From NCBI RefSeq assembly GCF_902635505.1, contig NC_045429.1, forward strand, positions 426,339,669-426,403,668: 64,000 nucleotides of DNA, read 5' to 3'. This stretch comes from Sarcophilus harrisii (lineage: Eukaryota > Chordata > Mammalia > Dasyuromorphia > Dasyuridae). The stretch's first letter is position 1, and the number at the start of each line of letters is the position of its first letter. The position numbers were made by a program, and so were the translations under genes. A model generated the notes under the pieces. The model did not search any database. It had not been told where the DNA came from and worked only from the letters and a program-made list of their open reading frames with translations. Shown here in pieces: positions 32,901 through 43,929 of the stretch.

Positions 32901-35061
32901 TCTCTCTACCAGTATGACTCAGGTGTCGAGTAAAACTATAACTTCTGTTCAGAGTCCCATGCTTTTTTGTTTGCATGATGCTATGTGAGATTTTTCCCTT
33001 CCTCCCATTCATTAAAAAAAAAAAAATTATGTCTCATGGGAACAGAAATGTAAAAAGGAATAAAAACTTTATTTATAGTCAGGTCTTCTCAGGCCTGTTT
33101 AGAAAATTATTGATGACAAGTTATGATATACAAGTTATTGATATACAAGTTATGTTGTCAGATGCTTTTCAGGGTTTAGTTGGTGTGTTTGAGAGCCCTG
33201 AATTTGTTGAATGGATGAAAGCTAAATTGATTGGGACAAGAGGCTAGATTCATTAGGACTTTTGTCTATTTTTTGAACAGACTGGTGTTGGAATGAAGTT
33301 TATTTGCTTACTCCTGATAGCAGTCTGGTAGAGTGGCTAGAGAACTAGCCTTTAATCAGGAATCCCTAGGATCAAGTCCCACCCTAAAGACCTGTGGCTG
33401 TGGGACCTCAGGGCCACTCATTTAACCTTTCAGTGTTCTTTGCACTTCTCTCAGACAAACTGCAGAAAATGCCAACCTGAATTAGGAGAGGGAGTTCACT
33501 AGTTTACACTTAACAGAAAAATGCATTGAGATAAGAGTTGCCATTGCCATACCATCAAATTTACTTTTGTGAATGGTACCTTTATAGATTGCCTCCAGCA
33601 GATTTTAAGTTCCTAGGTGGATCCCCAGTGGGAGTGGGAGTGGGAGAAGGCTCAGATATGTACTGTCAATTGAAGTATACTCAAGGAATACAAATTATAT
33701 ATAGTCAACTTAATTAAAATTAATGAGACAAATAAATTAGACAGAAGCTGAAATCCAGAAGTCAAAAACAAAAAAAAAAAAATCTGTTTTAGATGATCTT
33801 TGCCATAGCTTACTTCTGTTAAGCCAGGTAAGTGAAAACTGGCTATGGTATTTTTGTCATAAACTGTACCATCTCATCAAGTTTTATCCTGTTGTGAATG
33901 GCTCAAGGAGGTTTCTTTAGGTCTTTAGATTATTCCTGCTATTTTACTCTGTCTCTGTTAATCCTATTAGTAAATATACCAGTCCATTTCCCAAAATCCT
34001 ACACCATACTATACAGAAAGGAAAATCAATTCTTTATTCTTGGTTGTTCACCACACAGCATGCCCAGCTCCAGTCTTTAAAGCTTTAGTAATTTTGACTA
34101 TGTATCACTACTCCCTTAAGAACTTTAAAATGTTTGTTTCCACAGTCCTAGCTAGATTCCCCAAACAGTATATATAATAAAAGGCATCAAATTAAATTTT
34201 TCAGTGTTGATTTGTTTGGGTGGAGAATCCTCAAACCCACAAAAAGCAAGATCTGTATTTTTTTCCTTGTGTATTTACTTCCTTCCCTTGGTGTCCCTTG
34301 GTTTGTAGTTCTAACTGTACCTGCTGGTCAGGTTGCAGAGGAGACCATTATTGAAGAGGACACAGAAGAGGAAGGAGCAGCCAGGGAGCTGCCAGCAGCC
34401 AAGAAACCAAGGATAGAAGAGGTGACCAACCCCGTGGAAGATGGCCAGGTAAGGGGCTTGGCCGAGGGGCCAGAGCGTTCCTGTGGTTTTAGGGAGACCA
34501 CGTTGGCAGCCGGGTGGAGGGTGAGGGGATCATCCCAGCCGGTGGTGAGGCCCTGTCGGGGATAGAGAAGGGCCATCCATGACGGATGTTAGGCGGACAG
34601 GGCTGGAAGATCAGGGTAGGGTGAGGGACTGATGGAAGAGCTGAGAAGAGGGGCCGTTCTAGGGGAGACAGAAAAAGGGGCTCCTGGGGCCACTGGGGAT
34701 GGAGGATCAAGCTTCTTTCTCCCCCCAGGGAAACGAGCCTGACCCCAGTGGACTTTTACAGGAAGACGCAGAGAGAGAATTGCTGCAGCAGCAGCTCCAA
34801 GAGGCCAATCGCAGGGCCCAGGAATACCGGCACCAGCTGCTAAAGAAGGAGCAGGAGGCGGAGCAGTATCGTCTCAAGCTGGAGGCTATGTCCCGGCAGC
34901 AGCCTGATGGCACCGAGATCACACTGGTGGAGGAGGTGGCCGAGGTGGATGCTTTGGTGGTCACAGAGGAAGAGCTGGAAGGGAGGGGGGCGGAAGCTCT
35001 GGGGTCAGCGGGGATTGTGGAACCTCACACTGATGTTGCCATGGAAACCGTTGCATCCTAA
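19777..35061 (+). CDS. GABPB2: GA-binding protein subunit beta-2, complete coding region in eight exons
   Basis: Coding exons are 19777-19884, 22117-22284, 22835-23029, 24184-24334, 30487-30600, 32504-32689, 34309-34448 and 34729-35061 (stop TAA). All introns are GT-AG and the frame is kept throughout. The product is 464 residues; human has 448. Residues 1-157 form ankyrin repeats ([57 protein letters not shown]) that hold GABPA. The middle is a Ser/Thr/Gly/Gln-rich activation region ([18 protein letters not shown]). A nuclear localisation signal AAKKPRIEE lies at 337-345. A coiled coil at about 366-412 ([20 protein letters not shown]) drives dimerisation into the alpha2-beta2 complex. The protein acts in the nucleus and does not bind DNA itself. 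The start fits human [20 protein letters not shown]. Confidence 0.96.
20547..20785 (+). mobile_element. Marsupial tRNA-type SINE with RTE-like tail
   Basis: The head reads 'ggcagtgaggtggcatggtg' and is followed by 'gacccgagttcaaattt', a B-box-like stretch, and 'tgtgtgacctgggcaagtca'. The 3' part 'aatgggtcatgaagagtcag' resembles the tail of RTE/BovB LINEs, which suggests mobilisation by an RTE element. It lies in GABPB2 intron 2. Confidence 0.75.
21160..21246 (+). repeat. 87-bp direct repeat, copy 2
   Basis: Second copy of the 19559-19645 segment, about 94% identical, in the same orientation, 1.6 kb downstream in GABPB2 intron 2. Confidence 0.9.
24435..24650 (+). repeat. MIR/CORE-SINE
   Basis: The segment contains 'gcctcagtttccccctttgt', then 'aaatgggaacaatgatagca' and 'cacagggttgttgtgaggat', ending 'tagtaggta'. 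This is a well-preserved MIR signature just after GABPB2 exon 5. Confidence 0.8.
24740..24905 (+). repeat. MIR relic
   Basis: The segment 'aacccctctgggtctcagtt' with 'tgttcaaatcagcctgagtc' upstream has the MIR order but is more diverged than the copy before it. Confidence 0.55.
25200..25315 (+). repeat. Degenerate tRNA-type SINE
   Basis: The order 'aggggcagccagacagcata', 'ttcaaatttgatttcagaca' and 'cttaacacttaatag' followed by an A-rich tail matches the same SINE group as 20547-20785, without the RTE tail. Confidence 0.55.
26961..26997. repeat. (GT)n microsatellite
   Basis: An uninterrupted run of about 18 GT units lies in GABPB2 intron 5 (between coding exons 24184-24334 and 30487-30600). 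Confidence 0.95.
27325..27545 (+). repeat. SINE/MIR-like relic
   Basis: The order 'gagcacagagccctggactc', 'cccaagttcagatattgcct' and 'tgaaatgggcataaaaacag' matches a tRNA-headed CORE-SINE. It lies in GABPB2 intron 5. Confidence 0.6.
27945..28480 (-). mobile_element. Old L1 fragment (ORF2 3' region), antisense
   Basis: Read on the plus strand, the text 'aaaaaccaaacctttgtaac' and 'cacaaaaactgct..ataaatatttttgtac' is the complement of the marsupial L1 ORF2 3' part. A SINE splits it at 28082-28330, and the L1 text resumes directly after. It is diverged and not coding. Confidence 0.55.
28082..28330 (+). mobile_element. CORE-SINE/MIR-type insertion nested in L1
   Basis: It starts 'ataatgatagaagtagccaa', has a 'ttatagatgaggaaacttaa' middle and ends 'ctgtaccacctagctgc', the usual end of a marsupial SINE. 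The L1 text on the two sides is continuous when it is removed. Confidence 0.65.
28481..28569. mobile_element. Mariner-type MITE, 89 bp
   Basis: The left end GGGTGTCCCCAAAGTCTTAA and right end AACTTTAGGGGCACTC are imperfect inverted repeats flanked by TA (28479-28480 and 28570-28571). It is the same family as 19276-19350 by end sequence. Confidence 0.7.
28600..29440 (-). mobile_element. Second old L1 fragment, antisense
   Basis: Landmarks such as 'ctttcaaagttgtttttctc', 'agctggatcaaagagtatgt' and 'gatttggagcatctttcc' follow the order of antisense marsupial L1 ORF2 3' sequence. The open frames here are L1 debris. Confidence 0.55.
33316..33508 (+). repeat. tRNA-type SINE relic
   Basis: It starts 'gatagcagtctggtagagtg', then reads 'gggatcaag'-like and 'tgtggctgtgggacctcagg' segments, and ends 'aaaatgccaacctgaattag'. 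It resembles a marsupial SINE in GABPB2 intron 7. Confidence 0.5.
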
Positions 35062-38000
35062 CATTCCGGCTTCTACTCTACATCCCCCTTCCTTTTTTCC
35101 TTTAAAAAAAAAAAAAGGAGAGAGAATATTAAAAAAAAAAATGGGGATTTTAAAAAAAGAAAATAACATTAGGACACAGCCCTGTGGGCTCCAGAGATTT
35201 CTTCATGCAACTGGAAAATTAAAACATAAATTATGGGAGGATGTCTTCTGGGATCCAAAGAATGGGACCAAATTTCTCATAATTTGTTTCAAGCATAAAA
35301 GTGTAGGGGGTTTGTTTGCTTTTATAAATGTATCCCTATTTTTAAACCCCCAGAGTTTATATTTGTTATGATAGTTCCTCTTGCACACCCAGGCTCCTTA
35401 GTCATATGACCAGCATGTCACCTGCAGTTTGCCTTGAACTTAGGACGGGTGCCTGTCTGCTAGATGAAATTTGGAGGGGGAAAAGGGAGCACCGGCCTTC
35501 AGAAGAGCTTGTTGTTCTCGGCTGTCCTGATCTTGCCTGCACTGAAGACAGTTCTTCGGCAATTGTCTGACAAGACTCGAGCTGTTTTGTGTCACAGCCA
35601 AGGGGCCCATTTACAAAGTCTTTGGCAGCCTAACTTGGGGAGTTGTGCAGAATGGCAGAAGTGGTATGGGCAACTGGGAAGCCCCGTACCTCAAGGCCAT
35701 GGATTCAGGTCTGGCCTCTGTTTGTCCCTGTCTGCCCCAAGCCCTTGGCATTCCTATCCACCCGTGCCTCTCCCTCCCACGGAGGCCGAACTGATCGCAT
35801 CTCATCGCCACAGATTCTTCTGGGCCTGTCCGTTACTTCTCCCTTCGTCTCTGCCTTCCGGGAAGCACTTAGGAGAGCGGCTCAGGTGCCTGTGAACCTG
35901 CCACTGGGTCAGAGTTGTCAGCCTTGACTCGGGACTGCTGCGAGAGGAAAAGAAGCCCCCGGGCCACTTGAGGAGGGTCTCCTTCGTTTTCTGTATGAGC
36001 CAGGATGGAGAAAAAAAATGCTTGTAAAGGAACATGGAGAAGGGGACCGCCAGGGCGGGCCAGGTTGTGTTTTGGGGAAAGGCCTTCCCTCCAGACCTTT
36101 CTTCTTTTGTTGCAAAGCAGGGGAAGAAACCAGGGAGGGGGAGCCACGCCGGCACTGGGGGGGGGGGCCACTTAGGGTGGTTGTCATATGGAATGATCAT
36201 GGGGAAGCATTTTTTAATTTGGAGAAGAAACCAGACAGTTAACTTGCCTTTTTTTACCTTCATTAACCAAGCAGATTGATGCAGTTTTCCAGTTTCAGAA
36301 TCAGTTTGGGCTTAGTTCTGAAAACAAGTCAAAAGCAAGTTTAACAATTTGATTTGGCTCCCCCAAGCCTTTGTGGCCCCTCCCGCCTTCCCACTGTCTT
36401 CTCGGTTACTTTGGGGTGTTTTTCCTATTCCCAGATTCCTTTTGGGGAACCTGGGTGAGATGTGTGGTAGGATTGTTTTATGTTCTCTCTTCATGTGTGA
36501 CTTGGACGCCTTTTTTTTATTTTGTTTTTGGACGCCTTTTTTTAAATCCCTAGAAGCTCTTGGCCAAAGGGCCCCGACTTCCGGGCGTGCTCTGGGGCTG
36601 TGGGCGCTCTCCTTTGTCTGACAAGTGCATTTGCTCCCGTGCCCCAGAGCCCCCTCTGTCCCGTGCTTAGATTCAAGTTACTCTTGACTTCTTTCCCTGG
36701 AACCTTGGATGGCAGGGGGTGGAAGGAGTAGTTCCAAGGACATGTCAAAGGCTTGTTGGTGGAGAAGACCCGCTGTTTTCTTTCCCTTGGAGTAGAGAGG
36801 TCTTGGTCTTGGCTTGTATGGCAGTGGCTCAAACAGGATGGTACCAGAGGTTGGCTGATGTTACATGAGAGTAATCCCCCAAATTCTGTGCGTCTCTGGG
36901 ATTTGCTGGGGTAGGTAGTTGCCGCAATCCTTCATTGGTTGGTCTGACTTTAGAGGGTCCGAGAGGGCTTATTGGCACAACGGTCAGAGGGTAGATGGCA
37001 GGTCCTGGAGAGTTCATATTAAGGAGAAGGAAATTTGGGATCCCAGGGGTTGTCTCTTAAAATAAAAGCTGCCTCAGAAATGTCAGTGTTATCATCAGGA
37101 ACAGTCTAAGAGTGATTTGTCTTATTCTTTCCTCAAAAAGGAACAAGCAGGAATTCTTCCTTCTCAACTTTAGGGAAAGTGAGCCATGAATTTGTGTCCC
37201 TTTCCATCATTGTCTGTGGGGACTTCTCAGTTACAAGGGCTCGTTTAGGATACAGATGCACACGGGGTCTCATCTCCCCACCCCCCTCTGATCACAGCTT
37301 TAAATCACACTTCCTCCCAATTCAGTAATGCCGGGAATCTGGGACGGATGAAATGACTCGTTTTCTTTATTCTGCTTTGAAAGAACTGAATTCTTCATAG
37401 GAATCTCTGTGTAGGGAGTAGATCATGTGACCCGAAGGTTTCACTGGTGTCTTGTGTTTATGTATGGGGGTGTACGACGCGCCATGCGCACGGATGTGTA
37501 CACCCAGCCCCATTTCCCACTTCTCTGTCCTCGGGCTTCAGCTCTGTGGAAAATGATGCCCAGTGAAAGCCTTAAGGGAACCAAAGAGTGTTTTTCTCCT
37601 CATAACATTGTAAAGGTGCGAGGGAGAGGACAGAGTGGTGGGTCTTGCCTTGGCTTCCCTCATGGAGCAGGTGTCCAGGGCAGGCTGGGCTGTGGGGGGG
37701 GGCGAGGCTCTTCGAGCGTGTCGGGCCTTGCAGCCGGAACTCCCTGATTCCCTGGGCCGGGCCGGGCAAGCCTGGCTGCGACTGCCACCCAGCCTGAGCT
37801 TTGGTCTGCAGAGGAGCCAGAAAAGAGGGAGCCGCTGCTCTCCGTCCTCCCGGCCACGGTGCGAGTCCCTGTCACCCTTCCCCCAGCGGTCTGTGGTCAG
37901 ACATCCCCCATGCGCCTGCGAAATTTTTCTGGACGAGGCCCTCCGGCCTTCTTTCCTAGCTGTGCACAGAGGTCAGAGGCAGGTGTTTGGGTGAGCTGAA

Positions 38001-38745
38001 CAGCGGGACCGAATGCCCTCCATGCCGCTTTCTGTCACCCTCGGTTCCTATTTATTTGATGAATTGTCTGAATGCACCCTTGACATTCTACCTGGAGCCG
38101 CCAGCCAGGGAGCTCTGAGCCTTTCAGGGCCGAAGGGGACCAAGGTGCTGCTGACAGACCGTGTCCCAGCAAACAGTCGTGTCAGCATCAGGAAATTGTG
38201 GCCCCAGATCGCCACCTCGTCCCCGCCTCTGACCTCTCGCATTAACCACAATGAGCTTTTCCCACCCAGGGGAACATGATTACTTGGTCATATCCATCCT
38301 GTGTGTGGGAGTTCCTGTCTCTGCCCTGCCCCCCCAGGCCCCTCTCCCCATCCCCTCTCCCCATCCCTTCCACCCTGGCCTGGTTCTGGAGGTCACCCCC
38401 TGCAGCCGGGCTGTCCGAACCTCCCTCCCTCCGCTTTGCCTTCTTTACCAGCCTTCTAGCCTGCATTCCCCCAGTGTGCCTCCCCCTCAAACCGCTCAGC
38501 ACAGAAACCATTTCTCCAAGTGCCCTCGATTTGTCAGGTTGTCTGACAGCTTTATATACAAGACACTTTTAGGAAAACCTAAATATTTTCCTTTTTCTTT
38601 TTAGGATGTTATTGAAATAGTGTTTGATTTTGATGAGTTTGTATGTATACATATACAGATATATATTATATATATTTACAATTTTGTACAATTGTTTTCA
38701 AAATAAAGGAGAGATATTTCTTAATAAAATGCCAAAGTTTTACTG
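35062..38745 (+). other. GABPB2: GABPB2 3'UTR
   Basis: From the TAA the sequence runs about 3.7 kb to two poly(A) signals at 38702 and 38723. It starts with A-rich tracts (35104-35160). An earlier AATAAA at 37061-37066 could give a shorter transcript. Open frames on both strands here are short and unrelated to known proteins. Confidence 0.65.
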
Positions 38746-38760
38746 TCTCGGTGGATGTCT
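38702..38760 (+). terminator. GABPB2: GABPB2 poly(A) signals
   Basis: Two AATAAA hexamers, 38702-38707 and 38723-38728, lie 21 nt apart and are followed by a U/GU-rich stretch (TGTCTCGGTGGATGTCTTG) at about 38740-38765. Confidence 0.7.
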
Positions 38761-41700
38761 TGATGCTTCCTGCTTCTGGCCAAACCCTCACTGGACCCCA
38801 TGCTGCAGAAGCTGTCCGATAGGAACTTTGCCCTCTGAACTTGGCTGCTGGAGTGCTCATCCCTTCTTTGTTTCATCAGTCTGCTTCCTTGGCTGGCTCC
38901 CACACCCTTTTCCTTTCCTTTCTCTGACCTGTTTTACTCTGCTGCACCACTACAGACTGAGGTGGGGATGGAGCTGGCAACTTGGAACTTCCAAGGTATG
39001 GCCTTCCTGCTACATGAGCGGCCCCTTGTCCACCCCCCAACGTTTCCCTATGAACAAGTCTGAGGGGGAGGGGGGAGGAAATGCCTCGCCCTTGTGTGGG
39101 GAGAGACCATTGCCGAGGGACGCAGAGAGATGCCAGAGCCTAGGGAGGGAAGAAAACAGGAGATTTGTGCCGGGGTGGCTCCTCGCTAATGGGGTCATTA
39201 GCAGATGGCTCAGGGAGGCCCTGCTTTGTGTGTGTCGATTGAAGGGGAAGGAAAGGAGTTTAAGGGGCATAGAATTAGGATATTCTTAACTCCTGCCAAG
39301 TGGCCTGTGCGTAGATTTTAAGGAACCTGTATGGAAAAAAATATATTTCACTACAATTGGTTTCCTTGCAATTCTACTTTTTTTTTTGCATTTAAAAATA
39401 TTCAGAGAAGGGATCCGTAGGCTTCACCAGAGCAGGAGGGAGAGGAGGGTCTATCAGGCAAAAAAAAAAGTTGAGAGAACCTGCTCTAGGAGTAGCAGAG
39501 CAGGACTTCGTAGATTTGCCCAAAAGTTGTATATTCTGCTCACCAGTCAACCCTACAAAAATATTTCCCTTAAAGCAAAATTTCTGGAAGAAGAGGAATA
39601 GTGGAAGTGTTAGAATTTCACTAATTCTTAATGGAAGGAAAAGCAGGAATAGGGACCACTTTAAATGTGTTACTGAAGTTCCAAAAATAAAAAGGTGGGC
39701 TGGCTAAGGAGTTCCCACGGCAACCTATGGGGCTACTTACTAACAATGAGGTTGGAGTCTGGTCAGAAAGAATCCTAGGACACGCCGGAGGAGAATTGGG
39801 CAAATGAAGAAATACTAGATGCCCAAACCGTTCCCTTTTCAAAGCTTCAGCCGGTTTGACCGATTGTTAACTAGCTGATTCAGAATATTATCTCAGTGCC
39901 ACTAACTCCCCGGTTTTATGAAGAAAGGAGCTTGGTCACCTGGCTTTGGGCGGCTTAATTCAGGAAAAATGCCAACTGGGAAACTCGCAGATCTGATCTT
40001 ACTGGTGACATCAATCCCAGGAAAAATTAGGGCTGAGAGGCCGCTGACTGGACCGACCTAGGCAAGAACTGGTGGCTGTTAACCAAATGCATGCCGGAGC
40101 CTTGCCGGTCAGGGAAGGGGGGTCCGGGTACCCCATGACTATTAAAACTAAACAAAACTACCTGTTTATGGCACAGGTTGTTCCTTGCCCCGAATTCTAG
40201 GAATTTTGAAGGGTCAGCTTCTGATCTTTGGAGGACAGAAACGGAACGATGAGTTCCAAGATGGAGGAGGAGGTGCCTAGGGGACATTAATCCGAGTTAC
40301 CACAGTGTAGCTCAGCCCCAGGGACTGAGCCTCCTTAGAGGGAGAGCAGCTTTTCCAAGCTGGTGATTTCCACGTGGAACCTTCTGTGTTTAAATCCCTG
40401 GAGTTTGTCACAAGATGATGGACTCTTCCCCCCCAGGGCCCTGCTTTCTCCGCAGCCTTCTAAGGTGCCTCTGGGATTCCAGCTTAGAAATCCTTGCAAG
40501 AGGAACCTGCTTCTCCTTTTTGTCAGCTTCTGATCTTTCTGAAGATCAGATCTAAATTGCAAACGGAAGACCGCCTATTGACATTGATTTCTAAATCAAG
40601 GTCAGGTTTACCCTTTTCTTGTCATCTCTAATAGTTTATTTGAAATCAGGTGAATTTTTAGAGGATGTGTGAATTGCACCCTCACAGTTTTTAAATTAGG
40701 AAGTGATTATTCTTCATAATTAGCTACAAATAGGACCTTGATGAAATGAATTCATTGCGGAAGCCCCTTACAGGACGATAAGCTTTTAACTTTTATAAGG
40801 CTCTGAGATCCAAAATGAGTTTTCTCTTAGTCTTTCATTGGGCCATCATTTGCTTCAGCCTCCTTTTACACCTTAGGAGACTGAGACCCAGAAGTGAAAT
40901 GTCTTTCCCAAAGTCACACAATAAATGGATCATGTATATCCCATTGCCCTTCGGATAAAAGACCCGCTTTTAACTTACAATGATCCCAGCTGATTTTTCC
41001 ATGATTTTTTCATTTACATAGGAAGATCTGGATTCAAATCCTGAATCTGCCATTCACTACCTGGACGACCTTAGATCAATGAATTTAGTTCCCTGGGCTT
41101 GTTTTTTCATCTGTAAAATCCCACTCTTTTTGTGACTTAATTTAGGAGCTTAATTTTGGGATGGGGGGAAGGGGAGAAAATAAACGGTTGGGTACTTGTT
41201 CTTCCCCTTCAGACAACAGAGAGAGGACCCAGGCTTCTGAGCCTGGAATCAGGATGACCTACATTCAAATCCGGCCTCAGACATTTCCTAGTGGTGTGAT
41301 CCTGGGCAAATCACTTAATGTCTATCATCCTTAGTTTTTTCTATTTTAAAATGGGAATACTAACTAACAGCACCTATCTCCTGTGTTCTGAGGATCAAAT
41401 GGAATATCTACAAAATGGCTGGTATCCAGGAGGTCCTTCATAAAACGCTTATTTCCTTCCTTCCCCTCGGTCCCAGCAAATGTTACTCTGGGCCTTGTTT
41501 GTGAATTATCACCATGGTACAAGCCTCGGTTTGGAGGAGATACCGGTCTCTCACACGTCTGGGAAGATTTCCCTTCAAATTGGTCCGCTCTCCCACTACA
41601 CTGGCTCTGTTCTCCCAAGGGCGTCTGGGTCACGCACACTCTATCCGGGCTTCCCGAATCATTTATTTGATATGAATTATTTCCTATACCTAGTAAGGAC

Positions 41701-42750
41701 ATTCTCTTCCATATTCATCAGTTCCTAAAATATGTGAGGCACTGTTGGAAACCCTCCTAAATCAATCAACAGGCATTTATTAATCAGTGCCTACTATGCG
41801 CCGGCCCTGGAGACCCGCGTAAAAAAGGAAGAATCCCTCCTCTCAAGGAATTTGCATCAGAAGGCGCTCCGTTCTCCCTCTTCAGGTCCTGTTCCTTCCT
41901 CCTTATTAATAAGTCCCGCTAATTGTGGGTGTCAGCCCGAGGCTCTGTGCCGAGCACCCTTCACTCAACATTATCTCCGGACTTTCATCAGCTCCCCCGA
42001 GTTCAATTATCATCTTTAGGCAGATGAATCTCAAATCTAGATAATAAAGCTCTCGTTTCTCCCCCGAGTTACCATCTCGTCTCCTCCCCTCGCCTCTTGG
42101 ACGTCTCCCACTGAATGTCCTTGCAGGGCATCTCAAAGTCATCACGTCCCAGAAGATTCCCTCCCTCGCCCCACCCTCCCCGCGGGGGGGGGGGGGGGGG
42201 GAGGACTTCCCGGCCGGGGCCGGAGGCCACCGTCACCCTGGCAGGCGCGCGGGCTCACAAGCCCGACTCCACACTCCCGGCCCACTCGGCCCCATTTCCC
42301 AATCTCCGATCTTGGCTTTCGGGCTGTCTCTCTTCCTGGCTGAATGGTTCCCCGGCCTCTGTCCCTCTCACTCCAATCCGTTCTCCATTAGTTACCGAGC
42401 TTTTCTCTGAAGCCAGAGAAAAGGGGGCGTCCCCCGTTTGGGACTTGGCCCTTCTGTGTCCCCGGCGTTTGGCCCAGTTCCCGGCGCACAGTAAGCGCTT
42501 GCTTGTGACATACACATTTGTTGGCGGCTGACAGAGGAGACCCCCCTCCCCCCCCCGATTTCTCGTTTCTGATTTCCATTTATCGCAGTTAAGCGGGGCC
42601 CCCTCCTCCCCCCAGCTCTGCCGGGCCCGCCTCTGGCCGGTGTTTCTGTAACCCCCCCCCCCCCCCCCCCCGGGCGAGCCTCCGTTTTCCTGAGTCTCCC
42701 GGGTAACTTAGCGCAGAGAAGATGCTTATAATAAATGTGTCAAACTGAAC
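38761..42750. other. Intergenic region between GABPB2 and the 43-kb CpG island
   Basis: No gene was recognised. It contains a SINE (41205-41420), MIR-like scraps (about 40830-40930 and 41025-41130), an ancient repeat (about 41745-41850) and G/C homopolymers (42186-42201 and 42651-42671). The stretch 39380-40330 looks unique and is not explained. Confidence 0.5.
41205..41420 (+). repeat. tRNA-type SINE
   Basis: The order 'gaatcaggatgacctacatt', 'caaatccggcctcagacatt', 'gtgtgatcctgggcaaatca' and a 'aaaatgggaatactaactaa' tail is a marsupial SINE with a CORE-like 3' half. Confidence 0.7.
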
Positions 42751-42799
42751 AGCTGGAATCAGGCAGCGGCGCAAAAGCGGGGTAACTGACGGGGTGGGG

Positions 42800-43237
42800 G
42801 TGGGGACGAGAGGAAGTGAAAGCAGGAAAGGCACTTCCTGCCATTAAGAGCCGAAGCCAGGCTGCCCCGGCGGGGGGACGGAACCAAACGGGGCGGTTGC
42901 GCTGGCAGCTGGAAGAGGCCTTCGAGGTCCCCCAGCAACCGCGTCTTCCTCTTGCAGACGGAGGGAGGGAGGACGCCTGGGAACAACTGCAACGGCGGCC
43001 CGAAAGGAGCGTGGCAGGAACGGGGGCGGGGAGACCCGGATTTGGAACTAGGAGGACGCGGAGCTGGACGGGGCCGAGGGGCGGTGGTGGGTGTTGAAAA
43101 AAGCAGAGCCTGGCGGTGCGGGGGCCAGAAAAGGGTCGGGGTCGTGGGGAGAGCCCGAAGGGCCGGGCTGAGCGGCGGGAGGGGGCGTATGTAGGTCGGC
43201 CACTGCGAACTCCCGCCCCTCTGCGGCTGGCGCCAGA

Positions 43238-43285
<48 letters not shown>

Positions 43286-43620
43286 TCCTAGCACAGACCC
43301 CCACGTGGAATCCCCGGGAGACGGGGAGGGAGTCGGCGCTTAAAGGTCTCGGCGAGAGGCGCGGCGGTCGGCCCGTCTTTCCCATTGGCCCATCCGGGTA
43401 ACGGACGGCGTAGCCGGCCAGTCCCGTCTCGAGAAAGACCGGGCGGGGCCTGCCTCAGTGTTATAATCGCGGGGGGAGGGGCAGCGGCACAGAGCCGCGC
43501 ATGCGCGTGAGTAAGCCTGTTCCGTGCACTCTCCTGCGGGGTTGTGCGAGGCCGCGAGGCCGGGGGCTTAAGCCCACGCTCCTTTCCTCCCCTGCGCATT
43601 TATGGACCTGGACAGGCCCT
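42800..43620 (+). promoter_or_regulatory. Orphan CpG-island promoter
   Basis: A dense CpG island lies between the ends of two convergent genes, where no promoter is expected. On the plus strand it holds an inverted CCAAT (ATTGG, 43384-43388), a GC box GGGCGGGGCC (43441-43450), a TATA-like TTATAA (43461-43466), an NRF1 palindrome GCGCATGCGC (43497-43506) and, immediately after, a donor-like GTGAGTAAG (43507). A (GCC)n tract lies at 43239-43285. No protein is recognised downstream. It may start a noncoding or alternative transcript. Confidence 0.55.
43239..43285. repeat. (GCC)n trinucleotide repeat
   Basis: About 15 uninterrupted CCG/GCC units lie within the orphan CpG island, about 200 bp before the TATA-like box. 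On the plus strand they would read poly-Pro, but a 5'UTR or promoter role is more likely. Confidence 0.95.
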
Positions 43621-43929
43621 TCCCTTGACCCCCGCCCCGTCAGCCCCAGTCGCGGGCTCCGCAGCCCCCTGACAGCCACCCCTCAGCTTCCTCTTCCCGA
43701 GCCTTGGCTCGTACTCCTTGCCCGCGTCTGCAAAAGCCCTGGATCCTTGGAAATTGCCTTCCGCATCCCCACCCACCTTTTCCTTAATTCCCTAATTGAG
43801 GAAACCGTTCCTGATTAACTCCCCGGGGGCCTCAGCCTCTCCAGCCGCTTCGGAAAAGCCGAGATGGAGACGCTAACCAGCCGGCCAAGCCGCAAGGTCC
43901 CGCCATCAACCCCTCCCCCAGTAGTGAAC

